64,000 nt of DNA from Adlercreutzia agrestimuris (GTDB lineage Bacteria; Actinomycetota; Coriobacteriia; Coriobacteriales; Eggerthellaceae). The stretch covers positions 186,001 through 250,000 of the forward strand of contig NZ_CALPCX010000003.1 of assembly GCF_943193125.1 (NCBI RefSeq), written 5' to 3'. The notes below the pieces were generated by a model. That model was not told where the DNA came from. It did not search any database and was given only the letters and a program-made list of their open reading frames with translations. Numbering within the stretch: position 1 is the stretch's first letter; the number at the start of each line of letters is the position of its first letter. The position numbers and the translations under genes are program-made. This document shows, one piece after another, positions 1 through 8,344 of the stretch.

Positions 1-76
1 CAAGAAGTGTTCGTACAGCGCTTACCTGCTCGGAACGTATTCCTAATTCCCTGGCAATAACCTGCGAAACATCCAT
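1..76 (-). CDS. tex: Tex-family S1 RNA-binding transcription accessory protein, N-terminal fragment
   Basis: Only the first 25 codons are inside the window; the gene runs off the left edge. The ATG is at 76-74 with an AAGG Shine-Dalgarno-like stretch a few bases upstream. The visible peptide starts MDVSQVIARELGIRSEQV and continues to a Thr-Leu-Leu. This matches the start of Tex proteins, which open with an IA-x-EL-x(4)-QV...LL segment ahead of a long helical domain, a YqgF-like nuclease fold and an S1 domain. Tex is a cytoplasmic nucleic-acid binding protein tied to transcription. The identification rests on a short segment, so it is moderately sure. The gene is divergent from the cupin gene. 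Confidence 0.6.
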   Translation of the reverse strand, partial: MDVSQVIARELGIRSEQVSAVRTLL

Positions 77-156
77 AGTGAACCTTGCTTGCCCTCTCTC
101 CTATATCCGTTGTAATCTTATTTGTTGAACTTTATATCAGCTTTCAGGAGGTGTTT

Positions 157-612
157 ATGCAAAACAAACAAACTGCAAATAATGAAGCTCTCTCCCGTGA
201 AGAGTATGCGCAAACTATCATGTTTCCTCTTGGTGCTCCCAATGATGCTTTCGCGCAATATTTTGTTGGACAAAGCTATCTTGCGCAAATATCTGACTCA
301 CAAATCCCCTTCTTCAACGTTACGTTTGAGCCCGGGTGTCGAAATAATTGGCACATTCACCACGCGAGCAAAGGCGGCGGACAGATGCTCGTATGTGTTG
401 GTGGAAGAGGCTGGTACCAAGAATGGGGTAAACCAGCTATCGCTATGACTCCTGGGGATGTCATTCACATTCCAGCTAATGTGAAGCATTGGCATGGTGC
501 TGCAGCTAATTGCTGGTTTTCTCATCTTGCGTTTGAAATTGCAGGCGAAGACACTTCAAATGAATGGCTTGAAGCAGTAGATGACGCGCATTATGGCACT
601 CTTGAGCAATAA
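157..612 (+). CDS. Small cupin-domain protein
   Basis: A 151-residue single-domain cupin. The start at 157 is chosen because AGGAGGTG lies just upstream; a longer TTG-initiated frame has no such signal. Cupin motif 1 is seen at about residues 66-90 (W-H-I-H-H, a short gap, then G-G-G-Q-M-L-V-C-V-G-G-R-G) and motif 2 at about 105-120 (P-G-D-V-I-H-I-P followed by K-H-W-H-G). The His residues form a typical metal site. The pattern resembles the stand-alone cupins linked to carboxymuconolactone decarboxylase-like proteins, which bind metal and small organic molecules. No such partner gene is adjacent, so the substrate is unknown. Cytoplasmic, no signal peptide. Confidence 0.85.
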   Translation: MQNKQTANNEALSREEYAQTIMFPLGAPNDAFAQYFVGQSYLAQISDSQIPFFNVTFEPGCRNNWHIHHASKGGGQMLVCVGGRGWYQEWGKPAIAMTPGDVIHIPANVKHWHGAAANCWFSHLAFEIAGEDTSNEWLEAVDDAHYGTLEQ

Positions 613-647
613 CTGGTGTTCAACCGAGCATTTCGCTCACATGATAT

Positions 648-932
648 TTAGCAAAGATCTTGTTTCTATGCTACAATTTCGCTCGAAATAATCTTAGGCG
701 AAGCCTTTGGCAAGCATCGCCGAGTGTGAGGAGTTGATACATGAAGTTTTAAGTTCGCCCTTTGGGTACCTTATTCGGTTCTTATTCAAGGCCGCGTTTG
801 AGGTGCTTTTGTGCAACTGAACTTCATGTCACCCTATCGCACATATCCTTTGAGTTCTTTGAGCTTTTCTGCTCATGAAACCCACACCTTTACCTTACAA
901 ACGCGGCGTTTCTAACACCTTGGAGCGCCCTT
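648..932 (+). promoter_or_regulatory. Structured leader of the ABC-F gene with promoter and three-codon upstream ORF
   Basis: A 320-base gap before the ABC-F gene. A plausible promoter is TTAGCA (648-653) and TACAAT (672-677), 18 bases apart. The predicted transcript begins near 684 and carries GTGAGGAG (726-733), 7 bases, then ATG AAG TTT TAA (741-752): a Met-Lys-Phe upstream ORF with near-ideal ribosome-binding spacing. The ORF start lies in an exact 10-base inverted repeat, ACATGAAGTT (739-748) with AACTTCATGT (820-829). A second exact repeat pairs GCCGCGTTTG (791-800) with CAAACGCGGC (898-907), close to the ABC-F ribosome site. A small hairpin TGAGC/GCTCA lies at 860-875. This is the architecture expected of ribosome-stalling attenuation; the mechanism is inferred. 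Confidence 0.5.
741..752 (+). CDS. Three-codon leader ORF (Met-Lys-Phe) upstream of ABC-F
   Basis: ATG AAG TTT TAA preceded at 7 bases by GAGGAG. It overlaps the left arm of the inverted repeat 739-748/820-829, so a ribosome held on it would block that stem. Very short upstream ORFs that sense ribosome-targeting antibiotics precede several resistance ABC-F genes in Gram-positive bacteria. That this one does the same is an inference from layout. Confidence 0.4.
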   Translation: MKF

Positions 933-2411
933 ATGCAACTACAATTCTCACATGTTTCTTATACCTATCCCCAGGCAAGTCTCACTGCACTACATGATGT
1001 ATCTCTTACGTTTACCTCAGGCTGGACAGGCATTGTAGGAGATAACGGATGTGGTAAAACTACCTTGGCAAAAATTGCCTGTGGACTTTTGCGCCCTGAT
1101 GAGGGACATGTCACAGCCAATCTCTTTAGCGCATACTGCCAGCAAGATGCTTCTCAAGCACCTGATAATCTTTTCGATTTTGCGGCTGACTGGTCAACCC
1201 CTGCCCAGAAACTTCGTCATCAACTTCTCATAGATGACGAATGGATATGGCGATACGACACCTTATCAGGAGGTCAGCAAAAGCGTTTGCAAATTGCATG
1301 TGCTCTTTGGAGTGAGCCTGATCTGCTTGTTATGGATGAACCCACCAATGAACTTGATGCACGCACCCGCATAATTGTAAGTAACGCCTTAAGTCATTTT
1401 GATGGTATCGGTTTACTTATCTCTCATGACAAAACGCTGCTCAATACGCTTTGTACACAATGTGTACTGTTTGAAAACGCTACCTTTGTTGCGCGACCTG
1501 GAACATATGAACAAGCATACCTTCAAGCTCAACGTGATCACAGCTTTCTTGTCCGTCAACATGACAAGGTCCAAAGAGAAGCTAAGCGTATTGAAACCGA
1601 AGCGCTTCGCCGGCAACAGGAAGCACAAAAGTCCGCACAAAAACGAAGTGGCAGAAAGCTAGACATGCACGATGCTGATGCGCGTGAAAAACGAGGTCGC
1701 GCCATCGTATCAGGCAAAGATGGCGTTGCGGGCAAACTGTCAGCCACCATGAATGCACGGCTTGATAAGGCACAAGATCTTCTTAAAGAGAGTTCAATTC
1801 CCAACCGATACAATGCGCAATTCAAAACATATGGTATTGCATCTAGCAAACCAATCCTTGCCCATCTTGATGCATGCATCATCGGAGATGGCGGCTTTGC
1901 GCTACATGTTCCTGAATTATGGGTTGAGAGATATGATCACGTGATCATATCTGGTGATAACGGCTGCGGTAAAAGCCTTTTAATCAAGGAATTACTCAAG
2001 CATGTAGGCAACGATATCTCGGTTGCGTATTTACCCCAAAAAGTTGACGAAGACATTCAGACGCAAACCCTTCAACAACTCAGCGCATTGCCCACAAAAT
2101 GCCAAGGTGATGTGCTTGCTATTGTTGGCAATCTCAACTCTGACCCAAAACGCATCTTAGATGGCAAAACTTTGAGCCCTGGTGAACTTAAAAAGCTCTC
2201 ACTGGCCCTTCAATTAGTTAACAATCCAAATCTTATCGTCTTAGATGAACCAACCAATCATCTTGATATGGGTTCAATTGATGCCCTTACCCAGCTACTG
2301 CAAACGTTTTCTGGTGCTTATATCCTTGTTACCCATGATCAATCGCTCATCCAAACGCTTCATGCAACAAGGTGGAATATAACCGAAAACCACCTCACAG
2401 TATGTCTTTGA
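933..2411 (+). CDS. ABC-F family ATPase (possible ribosome-protection antibiotic resistance factor)
   Basis: 492 residues with two ABC ATPase domains and no membrane segments, the layout of ABC-F translation factors. Domain 1 shows Walker A GDNGCGKTT (about 37-45), signature LSGGQQKR and Walker B ending DEPTNELD. Domain 2 shows GDNGCGKS, signature LSPGELKKL and DEPTNHLD. The two are joined by a long, highly charged, Gln/Arg/Lys-rich linker (about 200-300), the region that reaches into the ribosome in this family. The length fits resistance-type members of the Lsa/Vga kind better than the housekeeping EttA type. Resistance is suggested by the structured leader with a tiny upstream ORF, but the drug is not predictable. 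The start is the ATG after TTGGAG. Confidence 0.85.
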   Translation: MQLQFSHVSYTYPQASLTALHDVSLTFTSGWTGIVGDNGCGKTTLAKIACGLLRPDEGHVTANLFSAYCQQDASQAPDNLFDFAADWSTPAQKLRHQLLIDDEWIWRYDTLSGGQQKRLQIACALWSEPDLLVMDEPTNELDARTRIIVSNALSHFDGIGLLISHDKTLLNTLCTQCVLFENATFVARPGTYEQAYLQAQRDHSFLVRQHDKVQREAKRIETEALRRQQEAQKSAQKRSGRKLDMHDADAREKRGRAIVSGKDGVAGKLSATMNARLDKAQDLLKESSIPNRYNAQFKTYGIASSKPILAHLDACIIGDGGFALHVPELWVERYDHVIISGDNGCGKSLLIKELLKHVGNDISVAYLPQKVDEDIQTQTLQQLSALPTKCQGDVLAIVGNLNSDPKRILDGKTLSPGELKKLSLALQLVNNPNLIVLDEPTNHLDMGSIDALTQLLQTFSGAYILVTHDQSLIQTLHATRWNITENHLTVCL

Positions 2412-2424
2412 TCTGTTGCAGTTA

Positions 2425-2460
2425 AACAAAATGGGCCGACATCTGTCAGCCCATTTTGTT
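2425..2460. terminator. Bidirectional terminator between convergent ABC-F and flavoenzyme genes
   Basis: AACAAAATGGGC (2425-2436) is the exact complement of GCCCATTTTGTT (2449-2460). The inner bases extend the stem with GACA/TGTC after one C-A mismatch. A-rich and T-rich flanks allow termination on either strand. It sits 14 bases after the ABC-F stop and 74 bases from the end of the minus-strand flavoenzyme. Confidence 0.85.
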
Positions 2461-2533
2461 AACGTGTTTACAGAAGACGTGAAAATCAACTATTAATTAC
2501 ATCAATTCAAAGATCAATTTGCGCTTAGAGAGT

Positions 2534-4198
2534 TTATTCCCACGCAGTTTCTGCAGCTACACCACGTCCAGCTATACGACCAAAAGTGTAACAACTTGCT
2601 ACAGAAGCACCACTACCGCAGTAGCCTGTTCCTAAAATATCGCTTGCATTACGACCAGCTGAATATAAACCGGGGATAGGCTGATCATCCATTGCGTAAA
2701 GCACTTGAGCAGACGTATTGATTTTGAGACCGCCATAAGTAAACAAGCCATTTAGTGTCGTAGCTGAAATTGCATAGAATGGTGCCTGTTCGATAGGACG
2801 AGTAAACTCAGGACGTTTCATCCACAGAGGATCTTCTCCTTGTGCAGCATATTCGTTGTAATAAGCTATGGTGTTTTCAAGGGTACCTTTGGGCGTATCT
2901 AAAGCTTGCGCTAATTCCTCAATATTTTCAGCCTGGGCAATGATCACATCAGGCTTAATCTCTGAAACTTCGTTCATTTGATCATAGGTCTTTTGATCAA
3001 ACACCATATAGCACTCGGCATAATCGCGATAATAATAGGGATTACGAGAGATTTGCGCATAGTACGAACCTGCGTAATGATCCTCAGAGATAAAGCGTAC
3101 TCCGCGCTTATTAACAAGTACGCTATAGCAAAGCGGTCCACCAACTACTGAGTGACGTGCACGCCATGCACCATTGGAAAGCTCACCGTAAGCAAAATGC
3201 ATATGACGAGTTGCCGCACCAATACCTTGACCCATGCGAATACCATCGCCTGTGTCACCTTCGGTACCAATGATAAAACTACCCATTGCATAGGGTACAT
3301 ACTGCTCAACCATAGCATCGTTATACGCAAAGCCACCAGAGCACAAAACTACACCCTTCTTTGCCTTAATGGTGTAGTCTTTGCCATCCTTTTTGGCTAC
3401 AACACCAACTACTCGTCCAGTTTCTGGATGAACAATAAGACGTTGTGCTGGGGTTTTATATAAAACCTCAGGCTCAAATGCCTCAACTGCCTTCTGAAGT
3501 GGTTGGAAAAAACCAGAACCATTCTTGGCGCCTGTGAGCGTACCATCAAGATCCTCAACGGCTCCAAAAACCCAGTGGCTGTGCGGAACCGCTTCGCAAA
3601 CACCAACGTAATCAAGACTGAATTCATCACCGGTACACGATAAACCAGCATCGTAGTTTGCCTCTTCGGGCCAAGGCGGGTTATAACCAGGCGTAAACTC
3701 AACACCCAAGGTGTCAACCAGCCAACTATACAAATCGAGTGATTCATCTGCCAATACGCGGCAATGATCTTCGCTCGCGCCAGGACCGGTTGCAGCAACT
3801 AAGTAGTTGTAATAATTGTCAGGTGTCTCATCGAAGCCGCATGCTTTTTGGGTAGGCGTACCTCCACCCATATAAATAAGTCCACCGCAAATATTGGTTG
3901 AACCGCCCGCTTTATCTAGCTTCTCTAGAATTGTTACCTGACATCCTGCATCAAGCGCTTCCCATGCAGCTGCAGCACCGGCACCGCCAAAACCTACAAC
4001 AACTACATCGGTTTCAGCATCCCATGTCTGCGGCAAACCCACTGATGCAATAGGCTCAGCATCATTATTAGCTCCCGACGGAGAGCATGCAGCCAAAACC
4101 CCAGATGCTAGTGCCAGGCCACCAAGCGCTGTGCCTCCTTTGAGAAATGTTCGACGCGACAATCCTTGAGACTGCGCAGACGATTGCTTTGTTTTCAT
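2534..4198 (-). CDS. Tat-exported lipoprotein FAD-dependent oxidoreductase (fumarate reductase/ketosteroid dehydrogenase-like)
   Basis: 554 residues from the ATG at 4198, chosen for the GGAG 6 bases upstream; an ATG five codons earlier (4213) is also preceded by GGGAGGG. The N-terminus has a twin-arginine motif S-R-R-T-F-L-K (14-20), a hydrophobic stretch and a lipobox L-A-A-C (35-38), so it should be Tat-exported and lipid-anchored outside the membrane. An FAD Rossmann motif VVVGFGGAGAAAA follows (about 60-72). The C-terminal G-L-Y-S-A-G-R and G-S-G-A-S-V-A-S...T-F-G resemble fumarate reductase-type flavoproteins and ketosteroid dehydrogenases. No heme-binding CxxCH was seen. Such enzymes are numerous in Eggerthellaceae and reduce diverse organic substrates; the substrate here is unknown. 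It diverges from a LuxR regulator, its likely controller. Confidence 0.88.
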   Translation of the reverse strand: MKTKQSSAQSQGLSRRTFLKGGTALGGLALASGVLAACSPSGANNDAEPIASVGLPQTWDAETDVVVVGFGGAGAAAAWEALDAGCQVTILEKLDKAGGSTNICGGLIYMGGGTPTQKACGFDETPDNYYNYLVAATGPGASEDHCRVLADESLDLYSWLVDTLGVEFTPGYNPPWPEEANYDAGLSCTGDEFSLDYVGVCEAVPHSHWVFGAVEDLDGTLTGAKNGSGFFQPLQKAVEAFEPEVLYKTPAQRLIVHPETGRVVGVVAKKDGKDYTIKAKKGVVLCSGGFAYNDAMVEQYVPYAMGSFIIGTEGDTGDGIRMGQGIGAATRHMHFAYGELSNGAWRARHSVVGGPLCYSVLVNKRGVRFISEDHYAGSYYAQISRNPYYYRDYAECYMVFDQKTYDQMNEVSEIKPDVIIAQAENIEELAQALDTPKGTLENTIAYYNEYAAQGEDPLWMKRPEFTRPIEQAPFYAISATTLNGLFTYGGLKINTSAQVLYAMDDQPIPGLYSAGRNASDILGTGYCGSGASVASCYTFGRIAGRGVAAETAWE

Positions 4199-4368
4199 AA
4201 ACACTCCCTTCATGATCCCTCCCTCGCTGAAATACAGAGGGTATGGTTTGAGATAGTAAGGATCATGCGAAGTGTTTTGATCATATAAAAATCTCTGTTT
4301 TCGCAAAAATGAGACCCGAGAGAAACATACGGGTTGTCCTGAAGCCTTCACCTGGTAGAATAGGTCTA

Positions 4369-5862
4369 ATGAAATCTCTCTTTAACACGTTTCCCATACT
4401 TTCCAGACGTCATAAGATGATCTCAGGTTTACGTGTCCTTGGTTTCTCGTTTTTACTTACCTGGTTTAGTGCAAGCGGATTTCTTTCTTCAACACCAAGT
4501 GCTGCTCATTCTGACTTTCTCACGCTTCTGGTCTTCACCGTTGCGCTCTTTGTGGCCGCTCTGATCCATAAAGCAATAGCAAAACATCTTGCATGTAACT
4601 GGAAAAGCGAATTAATCATTGGCGTTTTGGCTTGCATTGGAACCATTTTGCCTTCTCTATTTGATGAAGGCATGGTGATATACGGATTCTGCCCTCTCGT
4701 CACCGGCATCGGACTGGCCTTCTTAAGCCTTCAGTGGGCACTCCTATTCAGCGAGCTCAAAACAAGCACTGTTATAACACAAACAATCGTGTCGCAAATG
4801 ATTATGTCTTTGCTCCACTTTGCGAATTCCTTCTTATCCCCTCTTCCAGAAGCATGTGTACGTGGGTTATTGCTTATAGCTTCGGCAGCGACCTTGGGAA
4901 TACTCCTGAGCAAAACCCAGCGCAACAACCAGCATCTTGCTGAAGATAAAGCTTCCAATACACATGACGCGCTTTTTCCTCAACACCGCATTCAATGGAA
5001 GCCCTTTATTCGCTTTATCTTTGCCATCAACCTTTGGGGCATAGCAATTAATCAGATTTATAACATTTATAGATATTGCAGCCCCATTGACTTTTCAAGC
5101 CTTTCCATGCCGGCAGCCATTATTGAAGTTATCTTCTTGGGATGCCTTCTTGTTTTAGTGATCTTAAAAGCAATCAAAGACACAAGTCTTTACACTATCA
5201 TCGCTTCAACGGCACTCCTCTCATTTCTGCTCGTTCCTATTTTGGGGTTTGAAAACCCCATACCATTCTTCGCTATTTTTTTGGGCTATTGCACGCTTTC
5301 AATTCTCACATGGACTCTTTCTGCGCGAATGTGTGAGGCCTACCACATAGATCCTGTTATCGTCTATGGGTGTTCTATTGGTTCATTTTTAGGTATGCAG
5401 ATTGTTATTGCCCGCGCTATTGCCCCTGATATGTTTACTGCAATAGCTTCACTTCCTGCACAACAAAACGTTCTCTGCCTCATTGGTGCCTGCATGAGTT
5501 TTATAGCGTATCAGCTGGTATTAAACAAGAAATCTGCATTATGGTTGAGCAATCATCAACCAGCAAACCAGCAGCAGACCCCCACAGACCCGATGCCAGA
5601 ATCAGCAGCTGACCCCTTCACTCATTGGGAGCAAATAGCGCGCAACTATGGATTAACCCCGCGTGAAAGCGAAGTAGTGTTGCTCTTTGCGAGAGGAAGA
5701 AGCTATGAACGTATACAAGAAACGCTTGTTATTTCGCGTGGTACAGTTAATTATCATATGAGCAACGCGTATCGAAAACTAGGTATTTCTAGTAGACAAG
5801 AACTGCTTGACCTCATTGATAGCAACACGTTGGACATCGTCACAGCACACTCTGACCACTAA
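4369..5862 (+). CDS. Membrane-anchored LuxR-family transcriptional regulator
   Basis: About 497 residues from the ATG at 4369 (AGG just upstream; an in-frame ATG at 4309 has no ribosome site). The first 400 residues hold roughly ten to twelve hydrophobic segments. After a polar Gln/Pro linker, a C-terminal LuxR helix-turn-helix follows (about 435-495), with L-T-P-R-E-S-E-V-V, an I-S-R-G-T-V-N-Y-H-M recognition helix and a K-L-G-I-S-S-R-Q-E-L-L tail. This MFS-like sensor plus GerE-type DNA-binding architecture is expanded in Eggerthellaceae, usually beside redox enzymes. Its divergence from the Tat flavoenzyme, and the downstream amidohydrolase 26 bases after its stop, suggest it senses a small molecule and controls one or both. 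Confidence 0.85.
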   Translation: MKSLFNTFPILSRRHKMISGLRVLGFSFLLTWFSASGFLSSTPSAAHSDFLTLLVFTVALFVAALIHKAIAKHLACNWKSELIIGVLACIGTILPSLFDEGMVIYGFCPLVTGIGLAFLSLQWALLFSELKTSTVITQTIVSQMIMSLLHFANSFLSPLPEACVRGLLLIASAATLGILLSKTQRNNQHLAEDKASNTHDALFPQHRIQWKPFIRFIFAINLWGIAINQIYNIYRYCSPIDFSSLSMPAAIIEVIFLGCLLVLVILKAIKDTSLYTIIASTALLSFLLVPILGFENPIPFFAIFLGYCTLSILTWTLSARMCEAYHIDPVIVYGCSIGSFLGMQIVIARAIAPDMFTAIASLPAQQNVLCLIGACMSFIAYQLVLNKKSALWLSNHQPANQQQTPTDPMPESAADPFTHWEQIARNYGLTPRESEVVLLFARGRSYERIQETLVISRGTVNYHMSNAYRKLGISSRQELLDLIDSNTLDIVTAHSDH

Positions 5863-5888
5863 TACCGCACTGCATTTAGGAGCAAATA

Positions 5889-7208
5889 ATGGCTTATGCA
5901 TTTACCCATGTAAACATTTTAAATGGTACATTAAGCCCTGAAGGCACCATGGTTCCTCTTATGGATCAGACCGTTCTTATCAACGAGGAGCATATTGAGG
6001 CTATTTATCCTTCTGAAGCCAATCCTACCCAAAACCTTTGTAATTACGAAGTCATTGACCTACAAGGCAAATGGATGATACCAGGACTCATTAACGCACA
6101 TGCGCATTTGGCATCAAGCGGCAAAGCGCCTAAAAAAGGCAGCAAACCTCCTAATTACAAGCTACTTTTCGCTATTCTTTCAAAAATAGCTCCTGTGAGA
6201 TCTTTTATTCTTAAACAGCAAGAAAAACGTGCTGCAGATGAGCTTTATAGCGGCGTCACCACAATTCGTTGTGTCGGGGGTATTTTGGATCTCGACGCAA
6301 AAGTTCGTGACAAGATAAACAAAGACATCATTACGGGTCCTCGTTTGCTGGTCTGCAATACAGCAGTATCGGTGCCAGGTGGTCATTTCGCCGGTTCATT
6401 AGCTACTGAAGCACATTCGGCACAAGAAGCCGCCGAACAGACTGAAAGAATCATCGCAACCAATCCCGATTGGATCAAGCTGATGATCACAGGTGGCGTC
6501 ATGGATGCCGACAAAACGGGAGAACCTGGTGTGCTTCGTATGCCACCCGAACTTGTCGAAGCAGCTTGTAGGGTGGCTCACGCACAAGGCTTTAAGGTAT
6601 GCGCTCATGTGGAGAGTTCTGAAGGTGTTCGAGTAGCACTTACCCATGGCGTTGACACCATCGAACACGGAGCTCGAACCGACGATGAGATTATGCAACT
6701 CTTTAGAGATCGCCATGCGGCACTCATCTGCACGCTTTCACCTGCAATCCCTTACGCATTGTTCCCGCCTGAAAAAAGTCACTGTCTACCCGAAGCTCAA
6801 ATAAATGGCAAGATTGTTATGGAGGGTATTCGCGACAACGCTCAAGCTTGCCTGGATGCCGGAATTCCCGTAGGATTGGGAACTGATGCAGGTTGCCCTT
6901 TCATTACACACTATGACATGTGGCGCGAACTTGTCTATTTTGTTCGATTTTGCGGTGTAACTCCCGATTTCGCACTCTATACTGCCACACTCAAAAATGC
7001 AGAGATACTCGGTATTGACGAGGAAACGGGTACTATTGAAGTTGGTAAAGCGGCCGACTTGATTGTTTGTGATACAAACCCACTTGAAGATCTCACGCGA
7101 CTGCGTAACCTTGCCTTTGTTGTAGCGCGTGGCAAAGTCTTCGCCAATCCGAAACCTCGCAAAATTTTAGAGGTAGAGACCGCACTTGATGAAGAACTCT
7201 ACGCGTAA
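5889..7208 (+). CDS. Metal-dependent amidohydrolase (imidazolonepropionase/prolidase-like)
   Basis: 439 residues; ATG preceded by AGGAG. The amidohydrolase metal-site pattern is complete: H71-x-H73 in L-I-N-A-H-A-H, K197 in W-I-K-L-M-I-T-G-G, H240 in C-A-H-V-E-S, H260 in I-E-H-G-A-R and D333 in G-L-G-T-D-A-G. The C-terminal K-A-A-D-L-I-V-C-D small beta-domain is typical of the family. Close relatives are cytoplasmic hydrolases of cyclic amides, Xaa-Pro dipeptides or organophosphates, and the substrate cannot be read from sequence. It follows the LuxR gene by 26 bases and is probably cotranscribed with it. No signal peptide. Confidence 0.88.
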   Translation: MAYAFTHVNILNGTLSPEGTMVPLMDQTVLINEEHIEAIYPSEANPTQNLCNYEVIDLQGKWMIPGLINAHAHLASSGKAPKKGSKPPNYKLLFAILSKIAPVRSFILKQQEKRAADELYSGVTTIRCVGGILDLDAKVRDKINKDIITGPRLLVCNTAVSVPGGHFAGSLATEAHSAQEAAEQTERIIATNPDWIKLMITGGVMDADKTGEPGVLRMPPELVEAACRVAHAQGFKVCAHVESSEGVRVALTHGVDTIEHGARTDDEIMQLFRDRHAALICTLSPAIPYALFPPEKSHCLPEAQINGKIVMEGIRDNAQACLDAGIPVGLGTDAGCPFITHYDMWRELVYFVRFCGVTPDFALYTATLKNAEILGIDEETGTIEVGKAADLIVCDTNPLEDLTRLRNLAFVVARGKVFANPKPRKILEVETALDEELYA

Positions 7209-7272
7209 CAGCCTTGCCACGAAATGCTCTGTAAAGAGGTAAACAAGCTATTCTTATCTTATGCAAACCTAC

Positions 7273-7298
7273 AACCACGACGCATCGGCGTCGTGGTT
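7273..7298. terminator. Strong hairpin between amidohydrolase and esterase genes
   Basis: AACCACGACGC (7273-7283) pairs perfectly with GCGTCGTGGTT (7288-7298) around a 4-base loop. There is no T-tract after it on the plus strand, so it may be a weak terminator, a processing site or a protein operator. It lies 36 bases before the esterase start. Confidence 0.5.
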
Positions 7299-7333
7299 CA
7301 ACATGAGATTAAGGCAGCAAAGGCGGACAACCC

Positions 7334-8341
7334 ATGAATAAAGTGGCATTAAACGCGGTCAAGATGATTACCAAACTTAGACCGGATATCAAATCAGGAT
7401 ACAAAAGCCAGCGCATTGCAGAAGAAGTGTCCGGCAAACTTACCGTAGCTTCACCACGTTGCCGCATTGATGATATTACCTGTCAAGCAGAAGATGGAGA
7501 CGAAATACCCCTTCGCGTCTTTACGCCGCTTGATATAGATTTTTCACTTAAACGCGGCCTTCGTGTGAGCGAGGACCACAAAGGCACTATTTTGTTTTTC
7601 CACGGGGGTGGCTGGGCGAATGGTGACATAGATTTTTACTCCGACACCTGCATGAAAATGTGTATCAAACTTGACCGCCGCGTCGTTGCGGTAGATTATC
7701 GTCGCTCTCCCGAACACCGCTTCCCCACCGCCGTCAACGATTGCTACGAAGTAGCACGTCGGCTTTTTGCTCGAGAAATTCTCACTGATGTTGATCCCGA
7801 TCACATCATATTATTTGGTGACTCTGCTGGCGGCAACCTTGCCGCAGTAGTTTCACTGATGGCACGTGACAAAGGTGAGTTTTTACCTAAGACTCAAATA
7901 TTGCTCTATCCGCTTACCTATGACGACCATCGAGAGCAGACAGGTTTTCCTTCAATTCGAGAAAATGGAGAAGATTATCTGCTTACCCGAGAAGATATCG
8001 AAGGATATATTGAGCTCTATCTTTCTCGACCCGAAGACGCACAAAGCCCATACTTTGCCCCGATGCTCATGGAAGATCTCACTCATCAGCCGCGCACTTT
8101 AGTCATATCTGCAGAGTATTGCCCTTTGCGTGATGAAGGTGAAATTTATGCAGCTGAACTAGCAAACGACGGCAACGAGGTGGCATGTTATCGCATTAAT
8201 GATGCTATTCATGGGTACTTTCTCTATCCTACTGTCTTTTCCTTTGTTCGCGATACTTACAAAATTATTGAAGCGTTCTTAAACAATGAACAGCTTCCTC
8301 CTACTGAACCTGGCAAATGGATTCAGATGATTGGCGAATAG
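7334..8341 (+). CDS. Alpha/beta hydrolase, hormone-sensitive-lipase-type esterase
   Basis: 335 residues. The oxyanion-hole motif H-G-G-G-W is at 90-94 and the nucleophile elbow G-D-S-A-G at 162-166 (Ser164). An Asp in the R-D-E-G segment and a His in D-A-I-H-G-Y-F near residue 290 complete the expected triad. HGGGW plus GDSAG defines the hormone-sensitive lipase (family IV) esterases, which hydrolyse short acyl esters in the cytoplasm. It starts a three-gene set: the acyltransferase begins 3 bases after its stop, and that gene overlaps a zinc-ribbon membrane protein gene. A hydrolase next to an ester-forming enzyme suggests turnover of one ester class. Confidence 0.88.
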   Translation: MNKVALNAVKMITKLRPDIKSGYKSQRIAEEVSGKLTVASPRCRIDDITCQAEDGDEIPLRVFTPLDIDFSLKRGLRVSEDHKGTILFFHGGGWANGDIDFYSDTCMKMCIKLDRRVVAVDYRRSPEHRFPTAVNDCYEVARRLFAREILTDVDPDHIILFGDSAGGNLAAVVSLMARDKGEFLPKTQILLYPLTYDDHREQTGFPSIRENGEDYLLTREDIEGYIELYLSRPEDAQSPYFAPMLMEDLTHQPRTLVISAEYCPLRDEGEIYAAELANDGNEVACYRINDAIHGYFLYPTVFSFVRDTYKIIEAFLNNEQLPPTEPGKWIQMIGE

Positions 8342-8344
8342 TTT

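Noticed and set aside
4309..4368. Twenty-codon upstream extension of the LuxR gene
   Set aside because: The in-frame ATG at 4309 lacks a ribosome site and adds a basic segment that does not look like the start of a membrane domain.
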